Assembly (NCBI GenBank): GCA_021307315.1
Contig: JAJSPD010000110.1
Location: 41,388-105,387, forward strand
Direction of reading: 5' to 3'
From: Bisporella sp. PMI_857
Taxonomy: Eukaryota; Ascomycota; Leotiomycetes; Helotiales; Helotiaceae
DNA: 64,000 nucleotides
In this document: piece after piece, positions 9,562 to 20,934 of the stretch
Numbering within the stretch: the first letter of the stretch is position 1
Layout of the letters: every line of letters begins with the position of its first letter
The notes under the pieces: generated by a model
Told to the model about the DNA's origin: nothing
Database searches by the model: none
What the model saw: only the letters and a program-made list of their open reading frames with translations
Position numbers and translations under genes: made by a program

Positions 9562-12500
9562 TTATTTGCGAGAATATTTAAATAATAAAGAGTAGTTTTG
9601 GAAACATGCTTTTGTAGTTGGATGGTCCTGTCCGAGTGCCTTTTGGTAGCCTGCATATGCTCTTTGATAGAGTAGTAAGGCCTCTTGGTACTGCTCTCGC
9701 CGGTGTAATAAGTATGCAAGGCAATAAATGCTCGTCAGCGTATAGGGATGCTCTTTCCCTAACGCCTTCTCATAACCCTCCAGCGCTCGTCGGTTCATCT
9801 CCTCTGCCTGCTCATACTTGCCCTGCTGTTGCAACACCAAAGCTAGGTTGTTAACGCTTGTCAGCGTGTCGGGATGCTCTTTCCCTAGCGCCTTCTCTCT
9901 TCCCTCCAGCGCTTGTCGGCTCATCTCCTCTGCCTGCTCATACTTGCTCTGCTGTCGCAACACCGAAGCTAGGCTGTCAACGTTCGTCAGCGTGTCGGGA
10001 TGATCCTTCCCTAGCGCCTTCTCACTTCCCTCCAGCGCTTGTCGGCTCATCTCCTCTGCCTGCTCATACTCGCCCTGCTGTTGCAACACCAAAGCTAGGT
10101 TGTAAACGCTTGTCAGCGTGTCGGGATGCTCTTTCCCTAGCGCCTTCTCTCTTCCCTCCAGCGCTCGTCGGCTCATCTTTTCTGCCTGCTCATACTTGCC
10201 CTGCTGTCACAACACAAAAGCTAGGCTGTCAACGCTCGTCAGCGTGTCGGGATGATCCTTCCCTAGTGCCACTTCATACCCCTCTAGCGCTTGTCTACCC
10301 ATCTCCTCTGCTGTGTTATAGTTCCCCTTTTCACTTGAATACCATGCAGCATTAAAGAGAATCAAGGGCCACTGTGCTAAGTAGACCTCGTTCGTCGGCC
10401 AATATAATAAAATCATTTCGGCGTGGGGAAATAGCTTGCCGCATATTGTCCAATTCTCATACCTCCCGACTGGGAATGCCTTTCCCATAATATTTATATA
10501 CTTTTCCTTCCAAAATTCTAGCTCATCATAGTGCTCGAGCCATTTCTTTGTCGAAAACTGCACAAGTCGATGCATCTCAAACTCGTTTCCCTCCATGTTC
10601 ATCATTACTAGTGAGTAGCTAGTTAAGGTAGAGATGTCATCTTCGAAATCGGCTTCCGTGTCATCGGTTTCTTGATAAAATCGAAGCAGAAGAGCCTCGG
10701 GGATCCCTTGGCGGTCGAAGAGACTCATAAGAGATAGTAGCCGAGCAGCCGAAAACCACTCTTTACGGATGTGCTCGAAAGATATCTGCCACGTAGCGAT
10801 AATAGAGTTCGATGCTCGACCATCTCTGCGAGCGTCTCCAATGTCCTTCCTTAAAAGACTTGATCTATCTTTGTCGTTTCCGCGAAGGTCGCGTAGATAG
10901 TTCGAAATGGTGATGCGGGGTGCCCTTTGGCTAATGTAGGCGGCGGCTTGGGTGATCGCAAGAGGCATGTAGTCGAGACTCTGCACTAGTTCTACAGCAT
11001 CGGTCGTACTGGGATTTCCTAAAAGCTTTTTGTGAAGAAGATCTAGGGCATGGTCCTGGTCCATCGGCTTGACTTTGATGATATCCGAGTCCCTTCCCGT
11101 AAATCTGTAAGCCACATCTCGGCTCCGAGACGTAATAACGATAGATCCGTTTAGTGATTGAGGTACGAAGTCCGACAAAGAGCGAGCTACTTGAGCTAAA
11201 TCATAGTCTACACTCTGATTAAAAAAGACGTGTAGATCATCAGCATTGTCGATAATCATGACCCAGCGACCGTTCACTTCGTCACACAGCCAGTTGCTAA
11301 CAAGTTGAAGGATGTCGGTGTCCGGCCTATCCCAGCCATCGATCTTAACTCTTTCAGCGATTCTTCTATAGCCTTCTTCGAACCGGGCTGTGGTACTAGC
11401 ATGAACCCAGAATACCCAGGTTTCTGGTGACTCCTCTCTAATCCGGTGAGAGTACTCGATAGCAAGTTGAGACTTCCTGCTTAAACAGTTACTTAGTGCT
11501 CTAGCGCTCGCGCGGCTAGTAACCAACCCAACGCCTCCAAGACCAACGAGTGCTACTCGAGAGGCTGGTAGAGAACATTTCTGATTTATTTCGACGAGGA
11601 TATCGCGATCCACGAAGTCTTTGTCACGTCGAAAAGGTACTGTTGATGATGGAGTAGGTCGTGGTGAGGTCGGATCTACTAGCAAAGCTAATGTCAGATC
11701 GTGTCAAAGTCGCGACGGAATGGCGTGTGCATGTATGGATTCGTGGGGTATTAGGTCTTTATATGGACGGTGGAGCCGCCGTTAAGATTGCTCAAACTAG
11801 AATTTGAAGAGATAATACTAACAAGACGGTAGCACGAAGCTAGCAGAAACGCTTCCATAATTTTGACCTAATTGGAGCGCCTGATTTCCAGTACCGGAAA
11901 AGGCCACCACGGGATTGCTCGATGGAAAGGCAACTGATATTCATAGCTTTAGCCATATCTAATACTGCTCACTTGAACTAATTTACGTACACTGTGTACC
12001 ATGCTGTTTCCTAACTTGTTTCGCCTGCTCGGACCTCTCTGCTCCTGGCGTTGACGCATTACTTGGAACAATCAATTCTTTAATCCACCGACGAAGCTCT
12101 CCAACAATAGCTGTGAAGCCTGGATCATCTGCGTGCTCGAATTTTGTCATGTCCATATGATTGCTCCGTATCCCTATCGGGATATAGCCGGGTAGGATAG
12201 CGGAATGAGAAGGGACAACCTGAAGGTAAATATTAGCGCGGAAACGATCAGAAGTATAATTCTTGACTCACAATACCAACGCCTGGCAATGGTAATTCTT
12301 CATAGAAGCAGGTAATCTCGATTGGTTGGAGCCTTTCTTGATTCCGTGACCTGACCATAGTATGGAACCCATCTTGAACCCGTGCAAGAACCTCAGAGTC
12401 GCTCTCAAGCACCGCTAGAATCTGCGGATTCGTCTGCTTAAGGAGACCAATCAGATTGGCTAGCATCTCAGCCCAGTTTGCGAGGCCAGCACCATTGTGT

Positions 12501-13261
12501 GGAGTGCCCAGGAATATAATGCCACGAGTATAGTCGAGGATTTTCTGAAGATGTCGTTCTGGTCGTTGTCGTGCCGCTGACAGAGCCTATATGTTCTATC
12601 AGCTAGACGTCGCGTGCCAACAGGTCGGGAGACTTACATCCTCACATACAAGGCCCCCCAGACTATGGCAAACAAATATAATAGGGCGGTTATTCTGTTA
12701 TAATTTATTTCCGTTCCCAAGATAATCCGGGCGGTTAATGCTTACAGTGTCATCGTCCTCCCTATATGTTGCAACACTGGTCAGCAGGTTCATTGAATGG
12801 TTCCCAATCCTGTTCTTCGACACCATGCCTCGCCAGTCCGCCACATATGCATCGTATCCGAATGTGAGCAGGCGAGCGTTGGGGACTTTCGATGGAAGTA
12901 AGGACTGAGGCCACGGAGTAGCGGCATTCTTTGCCGTCCATGTCTTCTCGCGGTCTCCGGTAAGTCCATGGACAAGAATGATACTATATTGGAAGGCAGA
13001 AAGTTAGTGAGTTTCAACGAGCCTCGAAAATCCCAAACTTTGGATTACTAGCCTGAGTTAGGAAGCCCATAATTGCGATTGGAGAGACCCGACGTACTCG
13101 ACCACGCTGTGCTCTGGATTATGGAGCAGCTTAATGCCAGAAGGGAACGTCTTCCTCTGTGAGGTAGCAGTCGTGGAGGAACTCGCGGTGGTGTTCGTGG
13201 TGGTGCTTGTCGTGGGGTTCTTGCTCCGGCGCTGGAACCATTCCGAGATCCGTCGCGGCAT
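9562..13261 (-). CDS. NLR-type STAND protein: SesB-like alpha/beta hydrolase - NB-ARC - TPR, with an in-frame stop
   Basis: Seven exons fit one frame: 13261..13098, 12983..12746, 12694..12638, 12586..12272, 12219..11991, 11687..11528 and 11476..9562 (1,025 codons plus stop). The N-terminal effector is a lipase-like hydrolase (DUF676/SesB type): VVDIILVHGLTGDREKTW, nucleophile elbow VCHSLGGLV and a late SNHMDMTKF histidine. NB-ARC follows: P-loop GLGGVGKSQLA, restored only after removing an in-frame 51-nt intron (11477..11527). Then come Walker B MIIDNADD, IVITSRSRD and MPLAITQAAAY. The C-terminus is six 42-residue kinesin-light-chain-type TPRs. After the first TPR a TGA at 10207..10209 replaces the CGA found at the same place in a sister unit, then the frame reopens to 9562. 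Family knowledge: ligand sensing by repeats activates the effector, often causing cell death. This allele would make a protein with one TPR, or be null. Confidence 0.9.
9600..10330 (-). repeat. tandem 126-bp TPR-coding repeats
   Basis: Six consecutive 42-codon units encode QxKYEQAEEMSRxALEGxEKALGK-type TPRs. The units around 9730..10190 are almost identical at the DNA level, while the first and last have drifted. This internal homogeneity is typical of fungal NLR sensor repeats that exchange by unequal recombination. Confidence 0.9.
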
Positions 13262-13844
13262 CGGAACGACTGCGCACTAAGCAGGCTCTGCGAATGTGCA
13301 GCAGGAAGCGGATCAAAAGGCGAATTTAGTGCTAATGAGAAAGTAAGCGCGCGTCACTCTACGCTGCAAATCTCGAAATGGATTCTGCTGATTCAAAGAG
13401 TTTACAGCTCAACTACAGCTCTAAGCTCCAACTTCAGGCTGGCGCTTAGCTAGCCACATCTCAGCTTTTGGTGGCACCCAATCTCGCCCACAAGGGATGA
13501 AAACAAGCACGCCTCGATAGTCCCTATACAATTATCAAAACTTTCACTCGCATCTCTCTGCTATAGCTACCTCCTTTCTAACTTTGTGCTTCCAGCCGCC
13601 TGCGAGCCTGCTCGCTGCGATACGGAGCTGGCCCGGCGCACACGTGACATCATGCTAGTGGGGCTTATGGATGGACACTGGAGGCTAGCCAGAATTATGC
13701 TAGTGCAGCCAGCAGCGTCTTGGCAATGTGGCTTACTTCATCTTCTTGAAGAGTTCGCGAGCAACTGCAACCACAGGCTTTATTATGTAAGATAAAAATT
13801 TTTAACTTATAGAGGTTGACTGTAACTCCGATACAGTTGATAAG
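13262..13844. other. 5' flank of the NLR gene, no other gene seen
   Basis: This should contain the promoter of the NLR gene starting at 13261. I see no clear TATA box. Short open frames have no motifs. Confidence 0.4.
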
Positions 13845-14231
13845 GGATCCTTGATCGCTTGATTGGAGGTACCCCGACCGCCACAAGGCTGACAACGACT
13901 TCTCCACATCATGGTGAGGCTCGGGAATCTATATCTAACCATTCTACGAGTTTGAAAGGCGAAAAGAGCTCGAGAGCGGTGCTGCGGGTCGAGGGGTCAT
14001 ATTACACTATAAAAGGAGGCTCTCTACAAACCAGAAGGGGCAGCGACGGCGCGATTATAATTTTCGGAGTAATTGCGTCAGGAGTATTCGGGAGGGCACA
14101 CAACATAACTGATATGAAAATACAAGAAAATTTTGATGTGTTCATAGATTCAGAGCTGCTTGAATTCAAAGTACCTACGGTTTGTCTCATGACAGGGTGC
14201 GTCTCTCGACGCAGGGACGGACGTTATTCGA
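13845..14231 (+). repeat. dispersed repeat D, copy 1
   Basis: About 390 bp match 27528..27942 in inverse orientation. Shared landmarks are ATCCTTGATCGCTTGATTGG at one end, ACACTATAAAAGGAGGCTCT in the middle, and a GTGCGTCTC ... ACGCAGGGAC block at the other end. No open frame is conserved. A third, partial inverted copy of the right end lies at 14685..14763. It could be a non-autonomous transposon or LTR-like unit; the ends are not resolved. Confidence 0.75.
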
Positions 14232-14245
14232 GCTTTTCAACGAAG

Positions 14246-14481
14246 TGTCACGGCCCTGGCCTTATCTCGCTTAGAGCCCCTTAGGGCTCGGCCCCTGACA
14301 TCACAGGGCTCGCTTACACTGGCCCCTGGCCAGTCTCCTGTATATAAAGCGCTGTTTTCCTTCCCTTCTTCTATCTGTAGCTTGTTCTCTTTCGTTATAA
14401 CAATTGATAGTAGTTCACGCTTTTGAGTCCCTCTTCCTGAGATCTACGGATCGAGATCCCTGTTCGCCTTGAGTTGTTACA
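14246..14481 (+). mobile_element. solo LTR, family C, complete with target duplication
   Basis: 236 bp, TGTCACGGCCCTGG to GAGTTGTTACA, flanked on both sides by the perfect 5-bp duplication CGAAG (14241..14245 and 14482..14486). TGTATATAAAG is a plausible LTR promoter element. Its first 15 bases resemble the LTR start of the gypsy element at the right edge (TGTCACGGCGCTGGC on the minus strand), suggesting a related Ty3/gypsy family. Confidence 0.93.
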
Positions 14482-14684
14482 CGAAGGTTCGCCTACTTTG
14501 CTTTTTGTCATCGCTTGGCTGGTCATGGAATCCGGCGTTGATATTTACCCGGGACTAGCTGCTATTTGAAAATAGACTGGTGGAGATGCAGGTTGTAGCT
14601 AGCTAAGGCAGAACTAGGTGGCTCTTTTCATAAAAGTTTCTTTAAACCAACTCTGGAAGTAATACAAACATTTACCGTCAATTC

Positions 14685-14763
14685 TAACGTCTGTCCCTGC
14701 GTCCCGAGACGCGCCTTGTAACGAGACAAATCGTAGGTACTTTGAGTTTAGATGACTTTGAAC
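14685..14763 (-). repeat. partial copy of repeat D, inverted
   Basis: About 79 bp (TAACGTCTGTCCCTGCGTCC ... TTGAGTTTAGATGACTT) match the right end of repeat D copy 1 in inverted orientation, and copy 2 in the same orientation. With the solo LTR between them, two repeat ends face each other here. Confidence 0.65.
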
Positions 14764-16355
14764 AACGGCAAATGACTAAAATACCATACTTTTTGCCCAT
14801 AACCCTAGAATACCATACTTTGAGTTGCAACATGACTGAAATACCACAATTTTGTCTTGGCCAGAAAACAGTAGTATTCAAGTCAGATGCACGCAAAATG
14901 ATGGTATACTAGTCATACTGCTGTATATCACTTGTAATCAGCCGGTATCAAATAGGAAGCGCCAGCCTGCTCGCGATTGGCCCGCGCACGTCGATGATAA
15001 GGAGAAAAAGGAGCAGAAAGCGGTAGATGACGAAAAGAAACTCAGTAAAAAGAAAAGTAGTAATGAAAAAGAATTACAACGCTTTGATCGCGAGCCGGGT
15101 ATAACACAAGAAAACGTTGATCAGGTAATTTTAGGCGCTTTATTCGACAGTGGCGATGAGCTTTCAGACGTCGACGGCGTTTTTTTTTTTTTTTTTTTTT
15201 TTTTTTTTGGGAAAATTATAACTCTTTCGACTTACTTCTCGAGATTCGGTATTCTACAAAGTCTGGGAAGGTGTACGAAATCAATTAGTTGCAATATAAA
15301 TTGAAATAAAATAAAGTCAAATACAAGCATTTACACTACAGGGTTGCTTATAAGTGATGTACTAGGGGTGCTGGAGTACCGAAAGGAGCACGGCAACGAT
15401 GGCGAGCGCAGCAGCGGCCCCCGACGACCAAAGGCGATACTACCCACGACATATAGCAACGGCATAATGAAGATGGCACATCAAAGAGCGTACGATAACA
15501 GCGGGCACGACGATGGCAGGCATCGGCCATTGCAAGGCATTCGGCGTACGCATTGCGGAGCAAGAACAATAGGGAACATCAAAGGCTAGTTATAACAACC
15601 TCGCGTGTCAAAAACCGACGAATACTAAACATTAAATCTAAGTTACTATACTGTAAACGTCGAAATTATTGTCAGTCCGAAAACTCATTGAATTATACGG
15701 GCGTATTTTGCCTCACATTTTCTATGCGCTAGCACTATAATGGCTTAAAGCCTGCATTAGTTTACATTTCCCCGCTCCGGGGAATCTCTGGGGTACACAT
15801 ACACCTGCTGAGCCAGAATCCGGGCTCTTCTACAACGCATTTTTCAAGTGTCTTGCAAACCTCCAGGATCTCTGTTCGGCGCAGCTACCATAGACTACAG
15901 AATGAACAACCAGCCAAGCAACAAATCGACAGTGGGGGCCGGCAACATACAAAAGCGCCAGCCTTGGCGTGGCCTGGTGTCGCCGGCACAATACATTCAG
16001 CCTCCCAGTTTCAGGCCCAGCCAACCAAGCAAAGAGAAGCCAACAATGGCTATCAGAGTATTAGAGGAACGCGATGCTAAGGTATGTACCCTTCGGTGGA
16101 CGTCATTGCGCGTTACTGTCTCAATACAAAAAGCATGAACTGAACTAACTAGATATATAGAGTTAGATATAACGGACCTCTATTCGCGGCGATCTAAGCT
16201 ATTGGCGAAACGAGCTCATTGCAATATAATTACTGAGCGAGTGTCAGAGACATGTGTCATTTGGAATTATCGCTGGGAACATTCAGCTGGCTTCTCACCA
16301 CAAAGGCGATCATGATAATATAAAGATAGTTGCAGGAGTATAGTGCACCATCAAT
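14764..16355. other. repeat-rich intergenic region
   Basis: Contents: a lysine-rich open frame at about 14950..15178 of unknown origin, ending at a T29 run (15180..15208), and a GTCGTGCCCGCTGTT-type repeat at 15370..15545 (minus) shared with 8645..8815. From 15830 to 16340 I see only short frames without motifs. No gene can be supported. Confidence 0.4.
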
Positions 16356-17435
16356 TTATAAGCCTTGAGGCACAAATATAATAAATCTCAATTCAATGCT
16401 TTCTCGAGGTTGGCCATGTGTAGTTGCCTGAAGCCATGCGGCGTGCGGGACAGAAGCTATACAACCATCAGCCGAGTTCCAAGGAGAGTAAAGGAGACGT
16501 ACAGACAGAATCAGTTCCATTCTGAGATCTGTCCAACCAACTAACAAAGATTATCACTTCATCTGGCGTCTGATCTGGTAACCAGTACCATTGGTGATAG
16601 TCTTTATGAAATGCATATAGACCCTTCTCGACTTTGTCAGCAAGGACTTTATCCACCTCAATGACGTCGCCACATTTGACTGAGCGTCTATCGCAGACGA
16701 CTAGCGGCGCGTTTTGTACCGTACGAAGCGGTCTCCAAGCACTAATCGGTTGTTATTTCAACACAATCTTTCCAAGGCTCGAAGTGATTGACTTGCTTTA
16801 CGATCACGACTGTGAACGCTCTGCTTTGGGCTTCACTAAGCTCGCTCGCCGCGAGATGGATGTGAAGTCGATCTTGGCCTCCATCAAAGGAATAATCTAC
16901 TTGACATTTAGCTCAATTCGTGAGTAGATTAAAAAGGACGAAGCCGCTACCACAATGCACAATTGATGCAACATTGGAAGCACGGTCTCTAGCCGGCTTT
17001 GCGTCATTCGCTACTGTTTGGTTTCTTCGCAACTACGAGATTAGTAAGCTCCATGAAGAGCCATCTAGGGGCAGAATAAAAACAAACTCTCCAGTCAATG
17101 CAGAAAACTTTCAAAGCATGAAGCTCAGACTGTACCACCTGCATCATCTCCGTCATATACTTCTCAGCAAGCGCCTGTGCATCGGGTCCAGACTCAAATT
17201 GTTCAGCACTGAGCTGTAATTGAGATCTATGATGGAGAATCTGGAATCCAGCATCGCTGATCTTAAAATCTTGCTCTTTCTCGCGGATGCTGCGAACATT
17301 GACATTCATCATGTGAAATTTACAATTCGTACGCGCTGAAGGTTCGATGTCTGGAAAGCCATAAAGCTCGTATGGCTGTTGATGAGCATACTCGGGACAA
17401 TCTAAAATAAACTTAAGCGAGGCGATTTGCGTCAT
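16356..17435 (-). CDS. CmcJ/AsaB-like hydroxylase/desaturase family protein, possibly disrupted
   Basis: The start is the ATG at 17433..17435 (MTQIASLKFILDCPEY). Family blocks appear in order: HQQPYELYGFPDIEPSARTN, ISDAGFQILHHRSQL, an AlaLeuLysValPheCysIleAspTrpArg segment, VHCDYSFDGGQDR, AWRPLRTVQNAPLVVCDRRS, VIEVDKV, DYHQWYWLPDQTPDEVIIF and PRESIELRFIIF. VHCDY forms only after removing a GTAGCG...TAG intron near 16900, and the last exon joins across an intron near 16480. The splice before AWRPL (about 16742..16825) did not give a compatible phase with any good donor, so this copy may carry a small lesion. The family includes fungal secondary-metabolite hydroxylases/desaturases; substrate unknown. 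Confidence 0.65.
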
Positions 17436-18386
17436 AATCAAGGACTGATAAACGCTTCTGCTCAAACAGGCAGGAACCGATAAGACGAGCAATGTTTGCA
17501 GACTGAGCCGATGATGAAACAAGACTAGGCAGAATCGTGTCCAGGATTTGATTACGCTACATGAGGGGTTCTGGTGTGCTGTGCTGTCACTTGACTATTG
17601 GTAGTTGAAGGACTGGAAGTGCCTCGCCACGGGACGTTGGCTCGCAAACCAGTGAGCAGACGACTACTTGTAAATCCGGTAGGCGGTAAGGCGGCAAAAT
17701 TTTAACCGAGTAAATGGTGGGTATTTAGTGGATGCTTTGACCTGCCACATCCGAAAGTGGTACTATCCCCCCCTGCGCAATGGAAGGTGGAGAATTGTAG
17801 GGCTGATTAGCAGCAAGGGGGTGTTTACTAATAAGATAATAGAGCAATATGCATAACTAATGTCAAAGATTTTTTCGCCGTCGCAATGTTTTTGTGATTC
17901 CGCGCAATTTAGCTATTTGTCCCTCTGCAAATATCACTACCACTACACTCTTAGAGTAAAAGCCCTTCTAGAAATATAAACTAGCACTATAGAACTTTAT
18001 ATTTTTAGCAGGGTTTATATTCTAGAGGGGTGGTTAAGTTATAACAATTGAATTTATGATTTTAATTCTGGTGGTTGGAGCGTAATCGCAGCAAAAATGC
18101 ATATCGCTGTAAGCTTGGCCTCCACCAAAAATCTTCGAAATTCCTACTCGCGTTCGCGCAACCCCCCATGTCACTGCACAGCCTCAAAGGCTCCTCCATC
18201 TTCCTTTGCGCAGGGTGGGGGTGGGGGGTAAGGCGTCATCCAAAAAGTGTATGGACCATAGCCACCATCTCTGACTAAGGAATCACCCTCATGATCACAC
18301 GCTGAAGCCTAATAATACATAGCATACCTAATCGCATAAACGATATTTCTCGACCAGTTTCTCAATCATTCCATATTACTGGCTTC
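17436..18386. other. intergenic with a foldback
   Basis: An imperfect inverted repeat spans 17963..18030 (CCCTTCTAGAAATATAAAC against GTTTATATTCTAGAGGGG). ACTATCCCCCCCTG at about 17762 resembles the left end of the MITE at 56179. Two short frames lack motifs. The right part is the promoter side of the ankyrin gene. Confidence 0.4.
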
Positions 18387-20934
18387 ATGGATCCGCTTTC
18401 TGTAATCGCAGGCGTGATTGCAGTCCTTGGAGCCGTGGGGAGTACTGCTACCACAGTCGAGAAATTATGGGCTCTCAAGAATGCATCAGGCGACCTGGCG
18501 TCCTTCCTTAATGAGGTAACCAACGCAACGCGCAACTTTCCATGCTCCAGCAATCTAATTCATGATAGATCTCCAATTTCCGTCTACTTCTAATTGTTAT
18601 CAGAGACATGCTCCAGTCGCTGGAAGTAGGACAATGGCAAAATAACCAGGATATTATTTTAGTCATTAGGAATGAGACGGTACAGGCAAACCAGATATTC
18701 TCAAAGATAAATACGGTAGTATGTGATATTGTGAAACCTGGCGACCAGAATAGTTCAAGCGCAGGGCTATCTGTGTCACGACTTGCATATGCCCGGAGAG
18801 GCAAAGAGCTTCGGGGTCACCGCCGCTCTCTAGAGAACGTGAAACGCAATCTAACGGCGGCACTGACATCTTTAAATACGCTGCTCCACATGTAAGTCTA
18901 CCAACAGACCTTCTTTTACTAATGACGCTATGCATATGGCCTATAATAGGGCTAACTGCTTTAGCGAATCGAGCAGTGAGATTGTGCTCGCCATTAATAA
19001 CATAGTCACCACCAACCAGTCACAACAGCATCGGACTGTAGAAGCCATGGAATCGCACGTGCAGACGATGTGTAGGAACGTAGAAAGGATCTTATCTTAC
19101 GCCCAGCAGCCTGGAACTTCGCTGGGACCGCTGGGTGAAAAGGAGGCCTCCCGGAACAAGGACCATGCTGTTAGCGCAAAATGTCATACAGAGAGCGGAG
19201 AGAGCTTGAAGAGCGCCCCTTTCCAGGATAATGCCTTCAAAGTGGAGACGGCCGTTTTCCATCAAAGATGTGCCACTCAATGCCGCTGTCAGTGTCATCG
19301 GGTTACCCGAATGCAGACTCCACCGTGGCTAAAGGACATCTTCGGAGGACTATTTGTTACCACTCGAGGGATTCGATTGCTCCCCTTCCCAGGACGAGAA
19401 ACTTGCAATGAATCAAGTTGTTATCGCCACAGCAACACCGTCGCACGGATTGACTACTATTTTCCTTGCTGGCTTATGGCCTGCATGATCTCTATTGTGG
19501 GCCAAGGCCACGCCCTCATCGGAGCAGGCGCGACACTGAGCTTGAAAGCTTCTAGAATGGTGCCAGATTATAGCCCTATCTTTTTTGCTGTTGACCATGC
19601 AAACCACAAGTCGATTGCACACATGGTGTACTCGGGCTCGGCAACGCTGTTTGACATGGATCAATATGGCGACTCGCTATTATGGGTGAGCGATTATTTC
19701 CATCCCACCAATGTGGCGCGAATTGGCCCACTACCTCTCTAGCGTTAAGCAAGTTGTGTATCTACGAAACTAATGACTCGCCCCAAATAGTATGCTAGTA
19801 GATCGCACAACTGGCAAACTTGTACCATGCTTACCCAAGCTGGATTGTCTTGGAGTTCTACAAACCTCTCTGGGCTGTTAGTTTCCTCTCATGCTCTTTC
19901 CTCAATGCACATACTGATAGTAGACGAATAGATCGCCGGCTCATGAGGCTTGGATGCAGCTTTATATGCTTGAGTCTGAGACACCAGAAACAGAGCATAT
20001 GAAAATGATCCTCAAGAGGGACGACAGTTATGACCACCTAAAGTTGCCAGCCCTGCATAGTGTTGTTCTGAAGCAAACAAGTAAGGTAGACTTGGACGAT
20101 TATTTGCAACTCAATCACTCGGAAATTAATATACGCGACGAATGGGGCAATACACCGCTTACCTGGGCTGCCCAACGGCAAGATGAAAGAGCTGTAGGGT
20201 TACTGTTGAAATGGGGTGCTGACCCAAACGTAAATGACATGAAAGGTAACAGTGCATTACAAATCGCTGCTTTCAACAGGTCGTTTGAAAGTGTGAAGCA
20301 ACTTCTCCGGGCGAACGCCAACATTCATAATCGGAATAATTGGAAAAATACGCCTCTCCATAGAGCGGCGAAGTCTGCCGAGTCATGCACGGACATCATA
20401 GAGCTTCTCCTCGAGAAAGGAGTCGAAAATCAAGACTCTGGAAATGAATGGGGGCACACACCGCTCCACGAGGCTGCGTTGAGTGGCCATGCTGAAAACG
20501 TTAGACTTCTTTGCTCTCGGAACTTTAACGTCAATGCACGTAGCGCGGACGGTCAAACACCCATCTTCAAAGCAATGCTGCAAAATCAGATCGAAGTAGT
20601 CCGAATTTTGATATCTGCCGGGGCTGATCTCGATATTTTCGATAAGAGCGGGAGACACCTGATAGAACAGGCCTGCCTATTCGGAACCCTAGAGCTCTTG
20701 AAATTTGTTTTGCCGGCAATCATCTCATCCATGGATCCGAGTACTGCAGAAGAGTATAAGCAAAAGGGGTGGAAATGCATTGAAAAGGATCGCGATCATA
20801 CTTGCTTCGTCGATAGATGCAAGGCGGAAGAATTTGCCACTTTAAAATCGCTCTTCTTGGATAAAGATCCCCCAGACGGAGAAGACGATCTTGCACAGAG
20901 TTTCTACGCAGACGCCTTGGAGACGTTGCCTTGA
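18387..20934 (+). CDS. ankyrin-repeat protein with fungal STAND-type N-terminal domain
   Basis: Starts MDPLSVIAGVIAVLGAVGST, the hydrophobic start typical of fungal N-terminal domains on NACHT/ankyrin/HET proteins. Introns are inferred near 18516..18616, at 18892..18949 (GTAAGT...ATAG, exact in phase), and two between about 19686 and 19949. The middle region has a cysteine/histidine cluster (CATQCRCQCH) and a hydrophobic stretch at YYFPCWLMACMISIV, found in a family of large fungal ankyrin proteins. The C-terminal part (from about 20120) has roughly six ankyrin repeats, for example NTPLTWAAQRQDERAVGLLL and HTPLHEAALSGHAENVRLL, followed by a charged tail. Binding partners are unknown. A role in recognition or signalling is an inference from the N-terminal domain. 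Confidence 0.8.

Noticed and set aside
9600..10330. Regular repeats that could suggest a CRISPR-like or satellite array
   Set aside because: The period is 126 bp with no spacers, and it encodes TPRs in frame; the genome is fungal.
9858..10355. 165-codon plus-strand frame over the TPR region, with internal repeats
   Set aside because: It is the antisense shadow of the 126-bp TPR repeats; the minus strand reads as well-formed TPRs continuous with NB-ARC.
11477..11527. 17-residue insertion in the NB-ARC P-loop
   Set aside because: It is an in-frame 51-nt intron; splicing gives the canonical GGVGKSQLA.
14852..15304. 150-codon plus frame with a lysine-rich region
   Set aside because: It ends by translating the T29 run into poly-Phe, lacks any motif and lies among repeats.
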